From Planctomycetia bacterium (GTDB lineage: Bacteria > Planctomycetota > Planctomycetia > Pirellulales > Thermoguttaceae): DNA of 38,329 bases. The stretch covers positions 1-38,329 of the forward strand of contig JAUNBF010000036.1 in the NCBI GenBank assembly GCA_030527185.1, given 5' to 3'. A model generated the notes under the pieces. That model did no database searches. It was given only the letters and a program-made list of their open reading frames with translations, and was not told where the DNA came from. Of the stretch, positions 8,859 through 17,440 are shown piece after piece. Each line of letters begins with the position of its first letter. Within the stretch, counting starts at the first letter, position 1. Position numbers and translations under genes: made by a program.

Positions 8859-9656
8859 ATGATGGAATTGATCCTTCAAGTCAGAAATTTATCGGTGCGT
8901 TTCGGAGCGTTGCACGTGCTTCGGAATTTGTCCTTCGATATTTCCGTAGGCGAAACGGTCGCGGTCATTGGGGAAAGTGGCTGCGGAAAGACCGTTTTGC
9001 TGAAAAATCTGATCGGATTGATTCGCCCGACAAGAGGAAAAATTCTCTTCGACGGTGTGAATATCCCCGATTTGCCGGAAGACCAATTGGCCAAACTGCG
9101 AATCCGGTACGGCTTTGTTTTTCAACAGGCCGCACTCTTCGACAGCATGACCGTGGAGCAAAACCTCCTCTTTCCCAAACTCCAGCATACCCAGGAGTCG
9201 CGTGAGGAGATGTTGGAAACGGTTCTGAAACTGTTGAAAGAAGTAGGACTTCGGGAAAATGTGTTGTCGAAAAAGCCTGCGGAACTTTCCGGCGGAATGC
9301 GAAAACGGGTAGGTCTGGCACGGGCGTTGGTGCTGAATCCAGAACTGATGCTTTACGATGAGCCAACGACAGGGTTGGACCCGATTATGACCGACGTTAT
9401 CAATGAATTGATGCTGAAAACCGCGTGCGAACATTCCGTCACCAGCGTGATTGTCACCCACGATATGACAACCGTCCGAAAAGTGGCCGATCGAGTGATT
9501 ATGCTTTACCCCCTGGCACGTCTGGAAAAAGGGGAACCGCAAATCCTTTTCGATGGTCCTTCCCGGGAGATCGAAAATTGCCCGGACGAACGTGTGCAAC
9601 AGTTCATTTCCGGGGATGGACGTTCCCGATTGACAGAAATGATGATTCCTGGGTAA
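8859..9656 (+). CDS. mlaF: MlaF-type ABC transporter ATPase
   Basis: A 265-residue ABC ATPase that would power the MlaE permease. Walker A is GESGCGKT, the Q-loop region reads YGFVFQQAALFDSMTVEQN (the FQ-ALFDS context is typical of MlaF), the signature is LSGGMRKRV, and Walker B is LMLYDEPTTGLDP; a switch histidine follows in VTHDM. ATG 8859 is chosen as the first ATG of the frame, with a second ATG directly after it. The ribosome binding site is poor (GGTGTGGGA), being made largely of the heptamer array. It lies 51 bases after mlaE in the same direction. Confidence 0.92.
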   Translation: MMELILQVRNLSVRFGALHVLRNLSFDISVGETVAVIGESGCGKTVLLKNLIGLIRPTRGKILFDGVNIPDLPEDQLAKLRIRYGFVFQQAALFDSMTVEQNLLFPKLQHTQESREEMLETVLKLLKEVGLRENVLSKKPAELSGGMRKRVGLARALVLNPELMLYDEPTTGLDPIMTDVINELMLKTACEHSVTSVIVTHDMTTVRKVADRVIMLYPLARLEKGEPQILFDGPSREIENCPDERVQQFISGDGRSRLTEMMIPG

Positions 9657-9711
9657 TGGGGATGGAACGCAAAAAATATCGAAAAAAGTGTCGGAAAAAG
9701 GAGTTGGAATC

Positions 9712-11265
9712 ATGAACGAACGAACCATGCAACTGCGACTGGGAGCCGCCGTTCTCGCCAGCCTGGTCATTATTGGAATCCTGTTGACTTTTCTCGGTGC
9801 CAATAACCATTTCCTCGGCTCTCATTATACCATTTATATCCATCTGGACGACGCTCCCGGTGTGGTGGAAAATACACCGATTTACCAAAGTGGAATCCTG
9901 ATCGGGCGAGTGCAGAAAGTGAGTCTTCTCGAAGATGAAGGTGTTTTGGTTTCCGCCCGGATTTTCGGGGATAAAACGCTTTACCACGATCAGCAGTGCA
10001 GTCTTTCCACCTCTTTTCTGGGAGATGCCTCTCTGCGTATTTCCCGTGTGCCGCAGGAAACAGGAACCTCGTTGGAGCCTGCCAAAAAAGTGGAACCTGG
10101 CGAGACGTTGATGGGGAGAATCGCTTTCGACCCCATTGTTCTGGCCAATAAAATGCAGGAACGCCTTTCCGTGGCCATTGACGATGTGAGCCATGCCGCC
10201 ATTCAGTTGGAAAAAGTGGCCTCTTCTGCCGACCGGATGATGAATGACAATCGTGAGAATATCCGAAGTATCATCGATAATGCCCGAAGTATTACAGGAG
10301 ATTCCCGTGCCATTGTCAATAAATTTTCCACGCTGTTCGATGATGAGTTTGCCCGAAATATGCAGGAATCGGTGACGACTCTGCCGGAAACCCTGAAAAC
10401 GATGAACGATACGTTTACGTCCGTGGAAAACAAGGTCACGGTGGCGGTAGATAAAATGAACAATACCGTCGATACCGTTTCGCGGCGAGTTCAAAAGTCG
10501 CTCGATCTGGTCGACCACACACTCCAGAATGTCCAGAAAATCACCGATCCCATTGCGGTAAAAGCTCCGGTCTGGCTGGGAAATATCGACAATATCCTCC
10601 AAAATATGGACGTTTTCATCGAAAATATCAACAATCCGACCAGTACGATTGGTCTGTTGATGCGCGACCGGGAATTGTACGACAACCTCTCTCGAACGGC
10701 CTGGAAAGTCCACGATTTGGTCCGTCAGGCAGAACCGATTGTGTTCAATGCTCAGGTTTTTTCGGAAAAAATTGCGCAACATCCTGAATTGTTGGGAGTT
10801 CGGGGTGCCCTGAAACCGAGTTCAGGAACTTCCCGTTCGATTCCGTGGCCGAAGGGGATTACCCCACCCGCTTCCGTGGATTATTCCTGGGACAGTCCCT
10901 GCTATGAGGGTACGGTATATCCCGAAAGGAAGACACCTGCATGGACGGAATCTGTTTATTCGGAACCTTTGTCGAAGAATTCACCGGAAGTTCGTTTTCC
11001 CAAGCCCGCGTCGTCGGTTCTTGCCACGACGGCTCAAAAATCGTCTCCGAAACGGGTGCCTTTGAAGGCGGCGGGAGGGAATGTGACGCCGGAAATGTTG
11101 GGAATGACGACGGAGGAATTTCAACGTTCCCAAATTCGTATCCTTTCCGATTCCCCGATGAGCGAAAATAATTCCACGGCAAATTCCATCCCCGCAGCAC
11201 TCCCCCCGGTGATTCCCGGAGAGGTTTCTTTGAAAAAAGCTTCGCCGGATTCCACGTTATTTTAA
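9712..11265 (+). CDS. mlaD: MCE/MlaD-type lipid-binding protein
   Basis: A 517-residue membrane-anchored periplasmic protein. Residues about 9-32 form one N-terminal membrane segment. They are followed by an MCE domain (from HYTIYIHLDDAPGV through VYQSG-like IYQSGILIGRVQKV to SLSTSFLGDASLRI). A long helical region of about 200 residues with repeated polar heptad-like sequence follows, then a Pro/Ser-rich, probably disordered tail. MCE proteins form rings or tubes that shuttle phospholipid; the long helical part suggests a bridge rather than a short MlaD. ATG 9712 has AAAGGAG eight bases upstream. It is the last gene of the mlaE-mlaF-mlaD cluster; no MlaB or MlaC gene is in the window. Confidence 0.88.
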   Translation: MNERTMQLRLGAAVLASLVIIGILLTFLGANNHFLGSHYTIYIHLDDAPGVVENTPIYQSGILIGRVQKVSLLEDEGVLVSARIFGDKTLYHDQQCSLSTSFLGDASLRISRVPQETGTSLEPAKKVEPGETLMGRIAFDPIVLANKMQERLSVAIDDVSHAAIQLEKVASSADRMMNDNRENIRSIIDNARSITGDSRAIVNKFSTLFDDEFARNMQESVTTLPETLKTMNDTFTSVENKVTVAVDKMNNTVDTVSRRVQKSLDLVDHTLQNVQKITDPIAVKAPVWLGNIDNILQNMDVFIENINNPTSTIGLLMRDRELYDNLSRTAWKVHDLVRQAEPIVFNAQVFSEKIAQHPELLGVRGALKPSSGTSRSIPWPKGITPPASVDYSWDSPCYEGTVYPERKTPAWTESVYSEPLSKNSPEVRFPKPASSVLATTAQKSSPKRVPLKAAGGNVTPEMLGMTTEEFQRSQIRILSDSPMSENNSTANSIPAALPPVIPGEVSLKKASPDSTLF

Positions 11266-11511
11266 GAAAAATAGGAAAAATGTAACCCTCCTGACAAAAG
11301 AGTGACTAGGAAAAGGAAGTCCAGGAGGGGATAAAAACGTGGAAAATAAATTTTTCCAAAAACGGATAAAATTTTTGTAATTTTTTTGTCATTCTTTTTT
11401 TCAGCTTCTATTGCAAGAGAAGAGAAAATCTTCATCAGATTCTATTTTTTACGATATTTCCAGGCAAAACGAACCTCTTCGCCCACCGAACCCCCCCTGG
11501 AAGGCTCCCCC
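11266..11511 (+). other. Intergenic region after mlaD with a weak hairpin
   Basis: No gene is supported between mlaD and the next promoter. CCCTCCTG (11286-11293) can pair with CAGGAGGG (11322-11329) across a long loop, but no U-run follows, so a terminator role is uncertain. The rest is AT-rich. Confidence 0.35.
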
Positions 11512-11540
11512 TTGAGAAAAATCTTTAAAAATACTATAAT
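11512..11540 (+). promoter_or_regulatory. sigma70-type promoter of the AMMECR1/MEMO1 gene
   Basis: TTGAGA at 11512-11517 is followed after 17 bases by a consensus TATAAT at 11535-11540. Transcription would begin near 11547, about 74 bases before ATG 11621. Confidence 0.7.
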
Positions 11541-11620
11541 GAATTGTGTTTATTTTTATCAGAATTTTACTCCGGCGCCCGGTGTGACGTTGGTTTTCCC
11601 TACTTTATTCGAGGTCATTC

Positions 11621-13651
11621 ATGTCTGAGAATCAACCGCAAACTCATTCCCCTTCGCTGAGCGATGTTCAAAAACAGGCGATTCTCCGTGCGGCCGGTCG
11701 AAAGGTCGCATTGTCCATTGCACGGACGGCAGATTCCATCTCTGCGGAGGAATTGGAAGGAGCGGCCAACATCCCTGTTTATGGCGTTTTTGTCTCTCTG
11801 AAACGGAAGAATCAGTTGCGGGCATGTTGTGGATGGATACGTGAAACGGCCTCCTTTCGCGAAGCACTGGAACAGGCGGCGTTGCGGGCAGCCACGGAAG
11901 ATGACCGTTTTCCGGCTCTGCGACCTTCGGAAATAAAAGATTTGGAGATGGAAGTCTGGATTCTGGCACGTCCCGAACGGATTGCTGGTCAGGGGGAAAG
12001 TCGTGCCGATTATGTCGAAATCGGGCGGCATGGATTGCAGGTTATCCATCCGATTGGGCAAGGGTTGCTTTTGCCCAGTGTAGCGGTGGAGTGGAACTTG
12101 TCTCCGGTGGGATTTTTGGAGCAGGTCTGCCGTAAAGCGAGTCTTCCTGTCGATGCCTGGAAAGAGGAAAAAGTCATTCTTTTGCGTTTCGATGCGGAGT
12201 GTCTTCGTGCTTCTTTGAAAGACCTGATAGGGGAGGAATTTCCCGAACTCCTTACGGTGGAAGAGAATCCGTTCAAGCCAGACGCACGTGATTTAGCCAA
12301 ACTGGCGGATCATTGTTATCGCAACGTTCTGAAACTTTCCCGTGGCGAAATCCCGGACTATTATCTTCCTGGAGCGTTTGACGGTGAGGTTCATGGAATT
12401 TGTGTGCGTGTGAGGCTGGTGACGCGCTATGCCGATTGTGCCCAGTTTTCTCTCAGCCGCCCGGTTCCTTTGCAGGCCACGCTTTTGCAATTGGCGCAAA
12501 ATATTGCCGTGGCGATGAAGCAAAACCAGATGCCAGAAGGGATGCCGTTTGAGACCGACATTTGTCTGATGTGGGATTTGCAGCCGGCAGGCGATGCGCT
12601 GAATCCTCTTCTGGAAGGGCTGGAAACCAAACGGCATGGTTTGTTATTGACCCGTTTCGGACGTTGGCAATTGGCGTACGTTTCGCGTAAAAAACCGGAG
12701 TCTCTTTTGGAGGAAGGTCTGCGATACTCCGGTTTTCCTGTTGATGAAGATACGAAAGTCTATATTGTTCGGGTGGCATCCAATAAATCCCGTTTCATTA
12801 CCTCTTCGGTACAGAAGCCCAAAGAAACGACCGAAGCACGAAAACCGTTGGTGGCAGGCTCTTTTTATCCGGCAGACGCGATGAAATTGGAGCGGATGTT
12901 GGATCAGTTCCTCCTTCTGGACGATTCTTTGCGGAATATTCCCAAAAAGTCTTACGTCGGAGCGATTGTTCCTCATGCCGGCTGGAAATATTCCGGGCAA
13001 CTGATGGCGCAAACGTTGTCGAAAATGGAGTATCCCAGCCGGATTCTGGTGCTGGCACCCAAACATAGCTCGATCGGTCTGGATTGGGCTGTTTGTCCTT
13101 GCGGTCGGTGGCTTTTGCCGGGACGATCCATGGAGGGAGACCCACGTCTGGCAAGTCAATTGGTAAAAGCGGTGCCGGATTTTCGCCTCGACGCTTTTTC
13201 GCATGAACGGGAACATGCCATTGAAGTGATTCTTCCCGTACTGGCACGTCTGGCTCCCGGTTCGCATCTGGTGGGAATGGTCATGAATGGACGTGAAAAT
13301 CGGCTCACCGAAACCGCGAAATCCCTGGCTAATTGGATGGCCTCATTGCCGGAAATGCCGTTGCTCATTGCCACGACGGACATGAACCACTATGCCAGCG
13401 AAGAGCATACCCGGAAAGTAGACGCTCTGGTACGAGCCGCCATCGAAGAGAGAAATCCTGAAAAAATGCTTCAGATTGTCCGGGAAAAGAACATCTCCAT
13501 GTGCGGCGTTTTGCCTGTCGCCCTCCTGATGATGACGCTGCGGGAGCTGAACCTGCTCCACCAGGTAACCCCAGTAGGGTATTGCACCAGCGCTCAAAGT
13601 TCCGGCGACTCCGAAAGTGTGGTAGGATACTACGGGGCATTAATAGAATAA
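11621..13651 (+). CDS. AMMECR1-MEMO1 fusion protein
   Basis: A 676-residue fusion. Residues about 20-205 are an AMMECR1 domain (LRACCGWI in place of the usual RGCIG, then DDRFPALRPSEI and HGLQVIHP). Residues about 215-400 look like a second, diverged AMMECR1-like unit (GLETKRHGLLLTRFGRWQLA). Residues about 405-676 are a MEMO1 domain; the three metal ligands known from human MEMO1 are matched by His in PHAGWKYSG (about 450), His in EHAIEVILP (about 530) and Cys in SMCGVLP (about 627). In many bacteria these domains are separate proteins of the AmmeMemoRadiSam system, whose biochemical role is unsettled. No radical SAM partner is adjacent. The ribosome binding site is a modest GAGG. It converges on fmt, 18 bases away. 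Confidence 0.85.
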   Translation: MSENQPQTHSPSLSDVQKQAILRAAGRKVALSIARTADSISAEELEGAANIPVYGVFVSLKRKNQLRACCGWIRETASFREALEQAALRAATEDDRFPALRPSEIKDLEMEVWILARPERIAGQGESRADYVEIGRHGLQVIHPIGQGLLLPSVAVEWNLSPVGFLEQVCRKASLPVDAWKEEKVILLRFDAECLRASLKDLIGEEFPELLTVEENPFKPDARDLAKLADHCYRNVLKLSRGEIPDYYLPGAFDGEVHGICVRVRLVTRYADCAQFSLSRPVPLQATLLQLAQNIAVAMKQNQMPEGMPFETDICLMWDLQPAGDALNPLLEGLETKRHGLLLTRFGRWQLAYVSRKKPESLLEEGLRYSGFPVDEDTKVYIVRVASNKSRFITSSVQKPKETTEARKPLVAGSFYPADAMKLERMLDQFLLLDDSLRNIPKKSYVGAIVPHAGWKYSGQLMAQTLSKMEYPSRILVLAPKHSSIGLDWAVCPCGRWLLPGRSMEGDPRLASQLVKAVPDFRLDAFSHEREHAIEVILPVLARLAPGSHLVGMVMNGRENRLTETAKSLANWMASLPEMPLLIATTDMNHYASEEHTRKVDALVRAAIEERNPEKMLQIVREKNISMCGVLPVALLMMTLRELNLLHQVTPVGYCTSAQSSGDSESVVGYYGALIE

Positions 13652-13656
13652 TGAGA

Positions 13657-13672
13657 TAATGATTAATCATTA
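13657..13672. repeat. 16-bp perfect palindrome within an ATTAATC-type heptamer array
   Basis: TAATGATTAATCATTA is a perfect inverted repeat. It spans the 18-base gap between the converging AMMECR1/MEMO1 and fmt genes and includes the last bases of the fmt stop codon. Flanking units extend over about 13647-13675. It could contribute to termination on either strand, but its AT content makes a weak stem. Confidence 0.7.
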
Positions 13673-14638
13673 ACCAAAAGTGGTTCCTGGTTGAATGCCG
13701 TAGCCGCAGTGAAATTCGGGGATGGTGAGAGGGCGTTTGCCGGAAGGTTGCAGAAGGCGGATTCCCAGGACACCTTTTCCAGTAGCGACGGCCAAAACCT
13801 CGCCCACCGCCAGAATCGTGCCAGGGGGCGTATTTTCAGGAAGAGGCATTTCAAGAATTTCCGGGACGGGGTGCGGAATGAGCCGAATCGGAGGTTTGCC
13901 GGGTGTTTTGACCCAATGCGTAAACGTTCTCGGCCACGGTTCAAACGCACGGATTTGATTGCGAATCTCCACAGCAGAACGATTCCAGTCGATCTGAGCG
14001 AACTGTTTTCGCAGTTTTCGAGCACCGCAAGCCAACGCCGGGTCTTGCGGAACGGCCCACTGGGAAAGGTCTTCGCCATTTGCCATGCGGTCGATGACGT
14101 ACAGAACATGCGGAGCGCCGATTCGTGCCAGACGAGCTTCCAGTTCCGGCGTCGTTTCATCCGGCAAAATCGGCACTTTCTCCCAGGCCACCATCGGTCC
14201 GGCATCCATTTCCGGCGTGATGTGGATGACGGTAATGCCCGTTTCATCGTCGCCATTGTAAATCGCCCAGTGAACTGGAGCGGCACCGCGATATTTCGGC
14301 AGCAAGGAACCGTGCAGATTCAGCCCACCCAACCGAGCGGCCTGAATCCCTTCCTGCGAAAGGATTTGGCCGTAGTCGCAAATGAAAAAGAGGTCGGCCT
14401 GAAAAGAACGGAGCGTTTCGATTGCTTCCGGGGATTTGATTTTGGCAAAATGGTAGATCGGCGTTTGGTTCTTTTCCGCCAGTTGGACAATTTCCGGCGT
14501 GGGGAGCGGTTTTCCCTGCGTATGCGTCTGCGGAACAGGCTGCGTGACCAAGGCCACCACTTCATGCAAAGGATGCTGATACAACGCTTCCAACGTTGGA
14601 ATGCCGAACGTTCCTGTTCCCATACAGACGATTTTCAT
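13670..14638 (-). CDS. fmt: Methionyl-tRNA formyltransferase
   Basis: A 322-residue enzyme that formylates initiator Met-tRNA using 10-formyltetrahydrofolate. The N-terminal domain starts MKIVCMGTGTFGIPTLEAL and carries the core NLHGSLLPKYRGAAPVHWAI with catalytic Asn and His, then EMDAGPM with the catalytic Asp. The C-terminal OB-like domain begins near residue 210 (FAQIDWNRSAVEIRNQIRAFEPWP). The formate-binding region reads ICDYGQILSQE instead of the commoner AYGxILP, a small deviation. It lies 64 bases downstream of the cyclophilin gene on the same strand, with a short heptamer array in the gap, so the two are probably one transcript. Confidence 0.94.
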   Translation of the reverse strand: MKIVCMGTGTFGIPTLEALYQHPLHEVVALVTQPVPQTHTQGKPLPTPEIVQLAEKNQTPIYHFAKIKSPEAIETLRSFQADLFFICDYGQILSQEGIQAARLGGLNLHGSLLPKYRGAAPVHWAIYNGDDETGITVIHITPEMDAGPMVAWEKVPILPDETTPELEARLARIGAPHVLYVIDRMANGEDLSQWAVPQDPALACGARKLRKQFAQIDWNRSAVEIRNQIRAFEPWPRTFTHWVKTPGKPPIRLIPHPVPEILEMPLPENTPPGTILAVGEVLAVATGKGVLGIRLLQPSGKRPLTIPEFHCGYGIQPGTTFG

Positions 14639-14684
14639 GCCATTCCCCTCCCTTATCAGCCATCCTTCTATGAATCATTGTCCC

Positions 14685-14698
14685 ATTAATCATTAATA
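14685..14698. repeat. Short ATTAATC-type heptamer array
   Basis: Two units, ATTAATC and ATTAATA, lie between the cyclophilin stop codon and the fmt start. Confidence 0.6.
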
Positions 14699-14702
14699 AG
14701 AT

Positions 14703-15140
14703 CTATTCTTCTTCTGAAATCGTGACCGACTCCATGATGTCTCCCTGTTGGATGGCGTCGACAACATCTTGCCCTTCCAGCACTTTCCCGAAAACGGCGT
14801 GTTTTCCGTCCAGCCAGGGGGTGGGGACGTGGGTGATGAAGAATTGCGAGCCATTCGTGTTCGGGCCGGCATTCGCCATGGAGAGGATTCCAGGACCATC
14901 GTGCCGCAGGTCTTTGTGGAATTCGTCGGCAAACTGGTAGCCCGGACCGCCCGTTCCCGTACCGTAGGGGCAACCGGTCTGGATCATGAAATCGGGAATG
15001 ACGCGGTGAAATTTCAGGCCGTTGTAAAATCCTTCCGTCGCCAGTTTGACGAAATTGGCCACGGTATTGGGGACTTTGTCGGCAAACAGTTCCAGACGAA
15101 TGGTGCCGCGGTTTGTTTGGATGGTGGCAATTTTCTTCAC
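14703..15140 (-). CDS. Cyclophilin-type peptidyl-prolyl cis-trans isomerase
   Basis: A 145-residue single-domain cyclophilin without a signal peptide, so probably cytoplasmic. Active-site features are [13 protein letters not shown] (catalytic Arg and Phe), [16 protein letters not shown] and [12 protein letters not shown]. It catalyses proline isomerisation during protein folding. The start is GTG at 15140, with AAGGAG about eight bases upstream; no ATG fits. It is the first gene of a probable two-gene unit with fmt, driven from 15233-15260. Confidence 0.95.
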   Translation of the reverse strand: MKKIATIQTNRGTIRLELFADKVPNTVANFVKLATEGFYNGLKFHRVIPDFMIQTGCPYGTGTGGPGYQFADEFHKDLRHDGPGILSMANAGPNTNGSQFFITHVPTPWLDGKHAVFGKVLEGQDVVDAIQQGDIMESVTISEEE

Positions 15141-15232
15141 GTGTTGTCTCCTTGAAAAAGAGGAATCGGACTCCGATGTTCAACCAACCCAATCGTTTTC
15201 CATCAGAAAAAATCCTTATAAACGTCTCTGTT

Positions 15233-15260
15233 ATTATACATCATTTGGCGGAAAGGGCAA
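15233..15260 (-). promoter_or_regulatory. Probable promoter of the cyclophilin-fmt unit
   Basis: On the minus strand TTGCCC (15260-15255) is followed after 16 bases by a consensus TATAAT (15238-15233), about 90 bases before the GTG start. Apart from this the 340 bases between 15141 and 15480 hold no gene that can be supported. Confidence 0.55.
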
Positions 15261-15480
15261 GGTGGTTCCAGGAGATCGTTCCATTTTTGTTCTCCTGGCT
15301 GAGAGAAGCTGGCCGAGAGAAGCGGAACGATGTCGCGGGGAAATTTTGTGAGGGGGATGTAGTTTTGGCAGGATTTTCATGGTACAATGGCATGAGCAAG
15401 GTGAAAAGGGTCGCTGCGTGGCTTTTTCATTATCCACAGTCAATTTCACACCTCACACATTTTCACTCAGGAATCGGATT

Positions 15481-16086
15481 ATGTTGGAAGAAATGTTGTC
15501 ATCCATTTATTTTTACAGTTTTATTCTGGGGGGTGGATTTCTCCTCCTCCAATTTTTGCTTTCCCTGTTGGGTTGGGGTTTCGATACCGATTGGGAAAGT
15601 GATTGGGAGGTGGACGAAATGGATTGGGGGAGTGATTCCGGGAGTCCCCCCTCGCATTCCCTCTTTCCCTTTTTCCAATATCTGAGCCTGCGGTTTATCA
15701 CGACTTTTCTCGCTTTTTTCGGGGTTGTCGGTCTGTGCGTTTCCCGTTGGAATCTTCCCTGGTTGTTGGGTCTGTTCCTGGCATTGTCAATCGGTTGGCT
15801 GGCAGGGATTGGCGTGGGTTGGGGAATGCGGTGGCTGGTACGATTCAACGCGGTGGGGAATACCGATTTTACGCGGGCGGCTGGAAAAACGGCGACTGTT
15901 TATGTATCGATTCCGCCTCACCGTTCCCAAATGGGAAAAGTCCAGTTGACACTTCAAGGCCATACGGAAGAAATGGAAGCATTGACAGATGGCGATGCCC
16001 TTCCCACCGGAACATTGGTACGGATTCAGGCCGTTTTGGACGGTCGGATTGCTGTTGTGGAACCACTTTCGGGAGAGGTTCCCTGA
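15481..16086 (+). CDS. NfeD-like membrane protein with C-terminal OB-type domain
   Basis: A 201-residue protein. There are three predicted membrane segments (about residues 7-30, 62-82 and 88-112) separated by a short acidic loop (DTDWESDWEVDEMDWGSD). A soluble C-terminal domain of about 80 residues follows (RAAGKTATVYVSIPPH to GRIAVVEPLSG), resembling the OB fold of NfeD/YuaF proteins. These often work with flotillin or SPFH proteins in membrane organisation, but no such partner is in the window. ATG 15481 (MLEEMLSS) has AGGA upstream and begins just before the first membrane segment; a longer in-frame start at 15379 is unlikely. The family call is from overall layout, not a diagnostic motif. 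Confidence 0.7.
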   Translation: MLEEMLSSIYFYSFILGGGFLLLQFLLSLLGWGFDTDWESDWEVDEMDWGSDSGSPPSHSLFPFFQYLSLRFITTFLAFFGVVGLCVSRWNLPWLLGLFLALSIGWLAGIGVGWGMRWLVRFNAVGNTDFTRAAGKTATVYVSIPPHRSQMGKVQLTLQGHTEEMEALTDGDALPTGTLVRIQAVLDGRIAVVEPLSGEVP

Positions 16087-16133
16087 AAAGTGCGCTTTTT
16101 ACAGGAAGAACGTTCCGGGAAACGGTTTTACTA

Positions 16134-16161
16134 TTGACAAAAAAAACAAAGTTGCTACAAT
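16134..16161 (+). promoter_or_regulatory. sigma70-type promoter of the zinc-finger protein-lspA pair
   Basis: A consensus TTGACA at 16134-16139, a 16-base A-rich spacer and TACAAT at 16156-16161. Transcription would begin near 16168, about 84 bases before ATG 16252. Confidence 0.7.
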
Positions 16162-16251
16162 TCACAAGATGCCGCACTGTTTGGGAAGGCATCCAACCGA
16201 CTTTTTTCTTTTGAAAACAACACAAAACCATTCCAGGCAAGGAGTTTCCTA

Positions 16252-16608
16252 ATGAATCACGAATTCGATGCCTATAAAAAGACCTTATTGGCGATGCGAG
16301 CGCGGCTTTCGGGAGACGTCTCCCAGATGGCCGATTCCGCGCTGCGGCAAAATCGGCAGGAATCGGAACTTTCCTCCATGCCAATTCACATGGCAGATGT
16401 CGGCAGTGACAATTTTGAAAAGGAATTTACGCTGCAATTGTTGCAAAGCGGCACCGATATTTTGGGAAAGATCAACGCGGCTCTGGAACGTATTGAGGAT
16501 GGAACCTACGGCGTGTGCGAAGTCTGCGGAGCCAAGATTCCCAAAAAGCGTTTGCAGGCCGTTCCTTACGCGAATATGTGTGTCAAGTGCGCGGACAAGG
16601 AAGGTTGA
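16252..16608 (+). CDS. DksA/TraR-type C4 zinc-finger protein
   Basis: A 118-residue protein. The N-terminal two thirds is helical (coiled-coil-like), followed by a four-cysteine zinc finger CEVCG ... MCVKCA near residues 88-113 within the DksA-family context GTYGVCEVCGAKIPKKRL. DksA proteins bind the RNA polymerase secondary channel and, with ppGpp, adjust transcription. Many planctomycetes and firmicutes carry shorter relatives whose partners are not defined, so a true DksA role is not proven. AAGGAG lies just before ATG 16252. The stop codon is one base before the lspA GTG, indicating translational coupling. Confidence 0.9.
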   Translation: MNHEFDAYKKTLLAMRARLSGDVSQMADSALRQNRQESELSSMPIHMADVGSDNFEKEFTLQLLQSGTDILGKINAALERIEDGTYGVCEVCGAKIPKKRLQAVPYANMCVKCADKEG

Positions 16609-16609
16609 C

Positions 16610-17185
16610 GTGGTTTTTGGCAAGAAAACACCTTTTCCGATTTCGCGTTTTGGGCTTTTTCTGCTGACTGCGGTGGTGGGTGCCGGGGTGGATTTGTGGA
16701 GTAAATCGGTGGCATTTCGTCAAATGGGAATGCCTGGAGAAAAACCGCCCTATTGGGTGATTCCCGATGTTTTTGGGGTTCAGACCAGTCTGAATGAAGG
16801 TGCGTTATTTGGCTTGGGGCAAGGTTTTACGCTTTGGTTTTGTGTCATTTCGCTGATGGCCTTTCTGTTTATTGGTGGTTGGCTTTTTGTTTGGGGAAAT
16901 GCCCGCTACAAGAGTTGGACGTTTCTGTTGGGGCTGATCTGCGGCGGAATTTTCGGAAACCTTTACGACAGATTGGGCTGGCCGGGACTTTTCTGGAACT
17001 ATTCTACCCCGTTGCATGAGGTTGGTGAACCCGTTTATGCTGTCCGGGATTGGATTTTGGTGATGATAGGTACCTATCACTGGCCTAATTTCAACATTGC
17101 GGACTCGCTGTTGGTGGTTGGAGCGGTTGGAATCATGTTCCTCTCCCTCTGGCAAAAAGAGGAGGATGGAAAGGAAGAATCTTGA
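16610..17185 (+). CDS. lspA: Lipoprotein signal peptidase (signal peptidase II)
   Basis: A 191-residue inner-membrane aspartyl protease that cleaves the signal peptide of prolipoproteins. Four membrane segments are visible. The catalytic aspartates lie in GNLYDRLGW (family NxxDR) and FNIADSLLVV; an early conserved Asp is in GAGVDLWSKS, and the N-G region appears as SLNEGALFGLGQG. The start is GTG 16610, one base after the upstream stop, with AAGGAAGG as ribosome binding site inside the end of that gene. A terminator overlaps its 3' end. Confidence 0.93.
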   Translation: MVFGKKTPFPISRFGLFLLTAVVGAGVDLWSKSVAFRQMGMPGEKPPYWVIPDVFGVQTSLNEGALFGLGQGFTLWFCVISLMAFLFIGGWLFVWGNARYKSWTFLLGLICGGIFGNLYDRLGWPGLFWNYSTPLHEVGEPVYAVRDWILVMIGTYHWPNFNIADSLLVVGAVGIMFLSLWQKEEDGKEES

Positions 17186-17202
17186 TACATTCCTTTCTTT
17201 TT
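17168..17202 (+). terminator. Rho-independent terminator overlapping the lspA stop codon
   Basis: GAAAGGAA (17168-17175) pairs with TTCCTTTC (17189-17196), an 8-bp stem with a 13-base loop, followed at once by six T. The lspA stop codon (17183-17185) sits in the loop. Confidence 0.75.
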
Positions 17203-17297
17203 TACCAAAAATTTCGTTACAAAATGTTTTTTTCTGAAAAATGGATTTTTGGTTGATTATTTTTTGCTGAAAATGATATTTCTTTTCCCTTAAACTA

Positions 17298-17325
17298 TTG
17301 AAAAAAAGAAAAAATAGGATAAAAT
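17298..17325 (+). promoter_or_regulatory. Possible promoter of the 17441 gene
   Basis: TTGAAA (17298-17303), a 16-base spacer and TAAAAT (17320-17325). The region is very A-rich, so chance matches are likely. Confidence 0.45.
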
Positions 17326-17440
17326 AATAGAGAAAGGATGTTTTTTCCGATAAGTAAAAAATCCCATGGAGGAGATTATTGGGAAATAAGAAGTGGAAAT
17401 TTTTTACAGTTCCTGAAAACCACTTAATGAAGAATAACTC

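Noticed and set aside
11286..11329. Hairpin after mlaD as a terminator
   Set aside because: The stem is good but the loop is long and no U-run follows, so it was kept only as a weak note in the intergenic entry.
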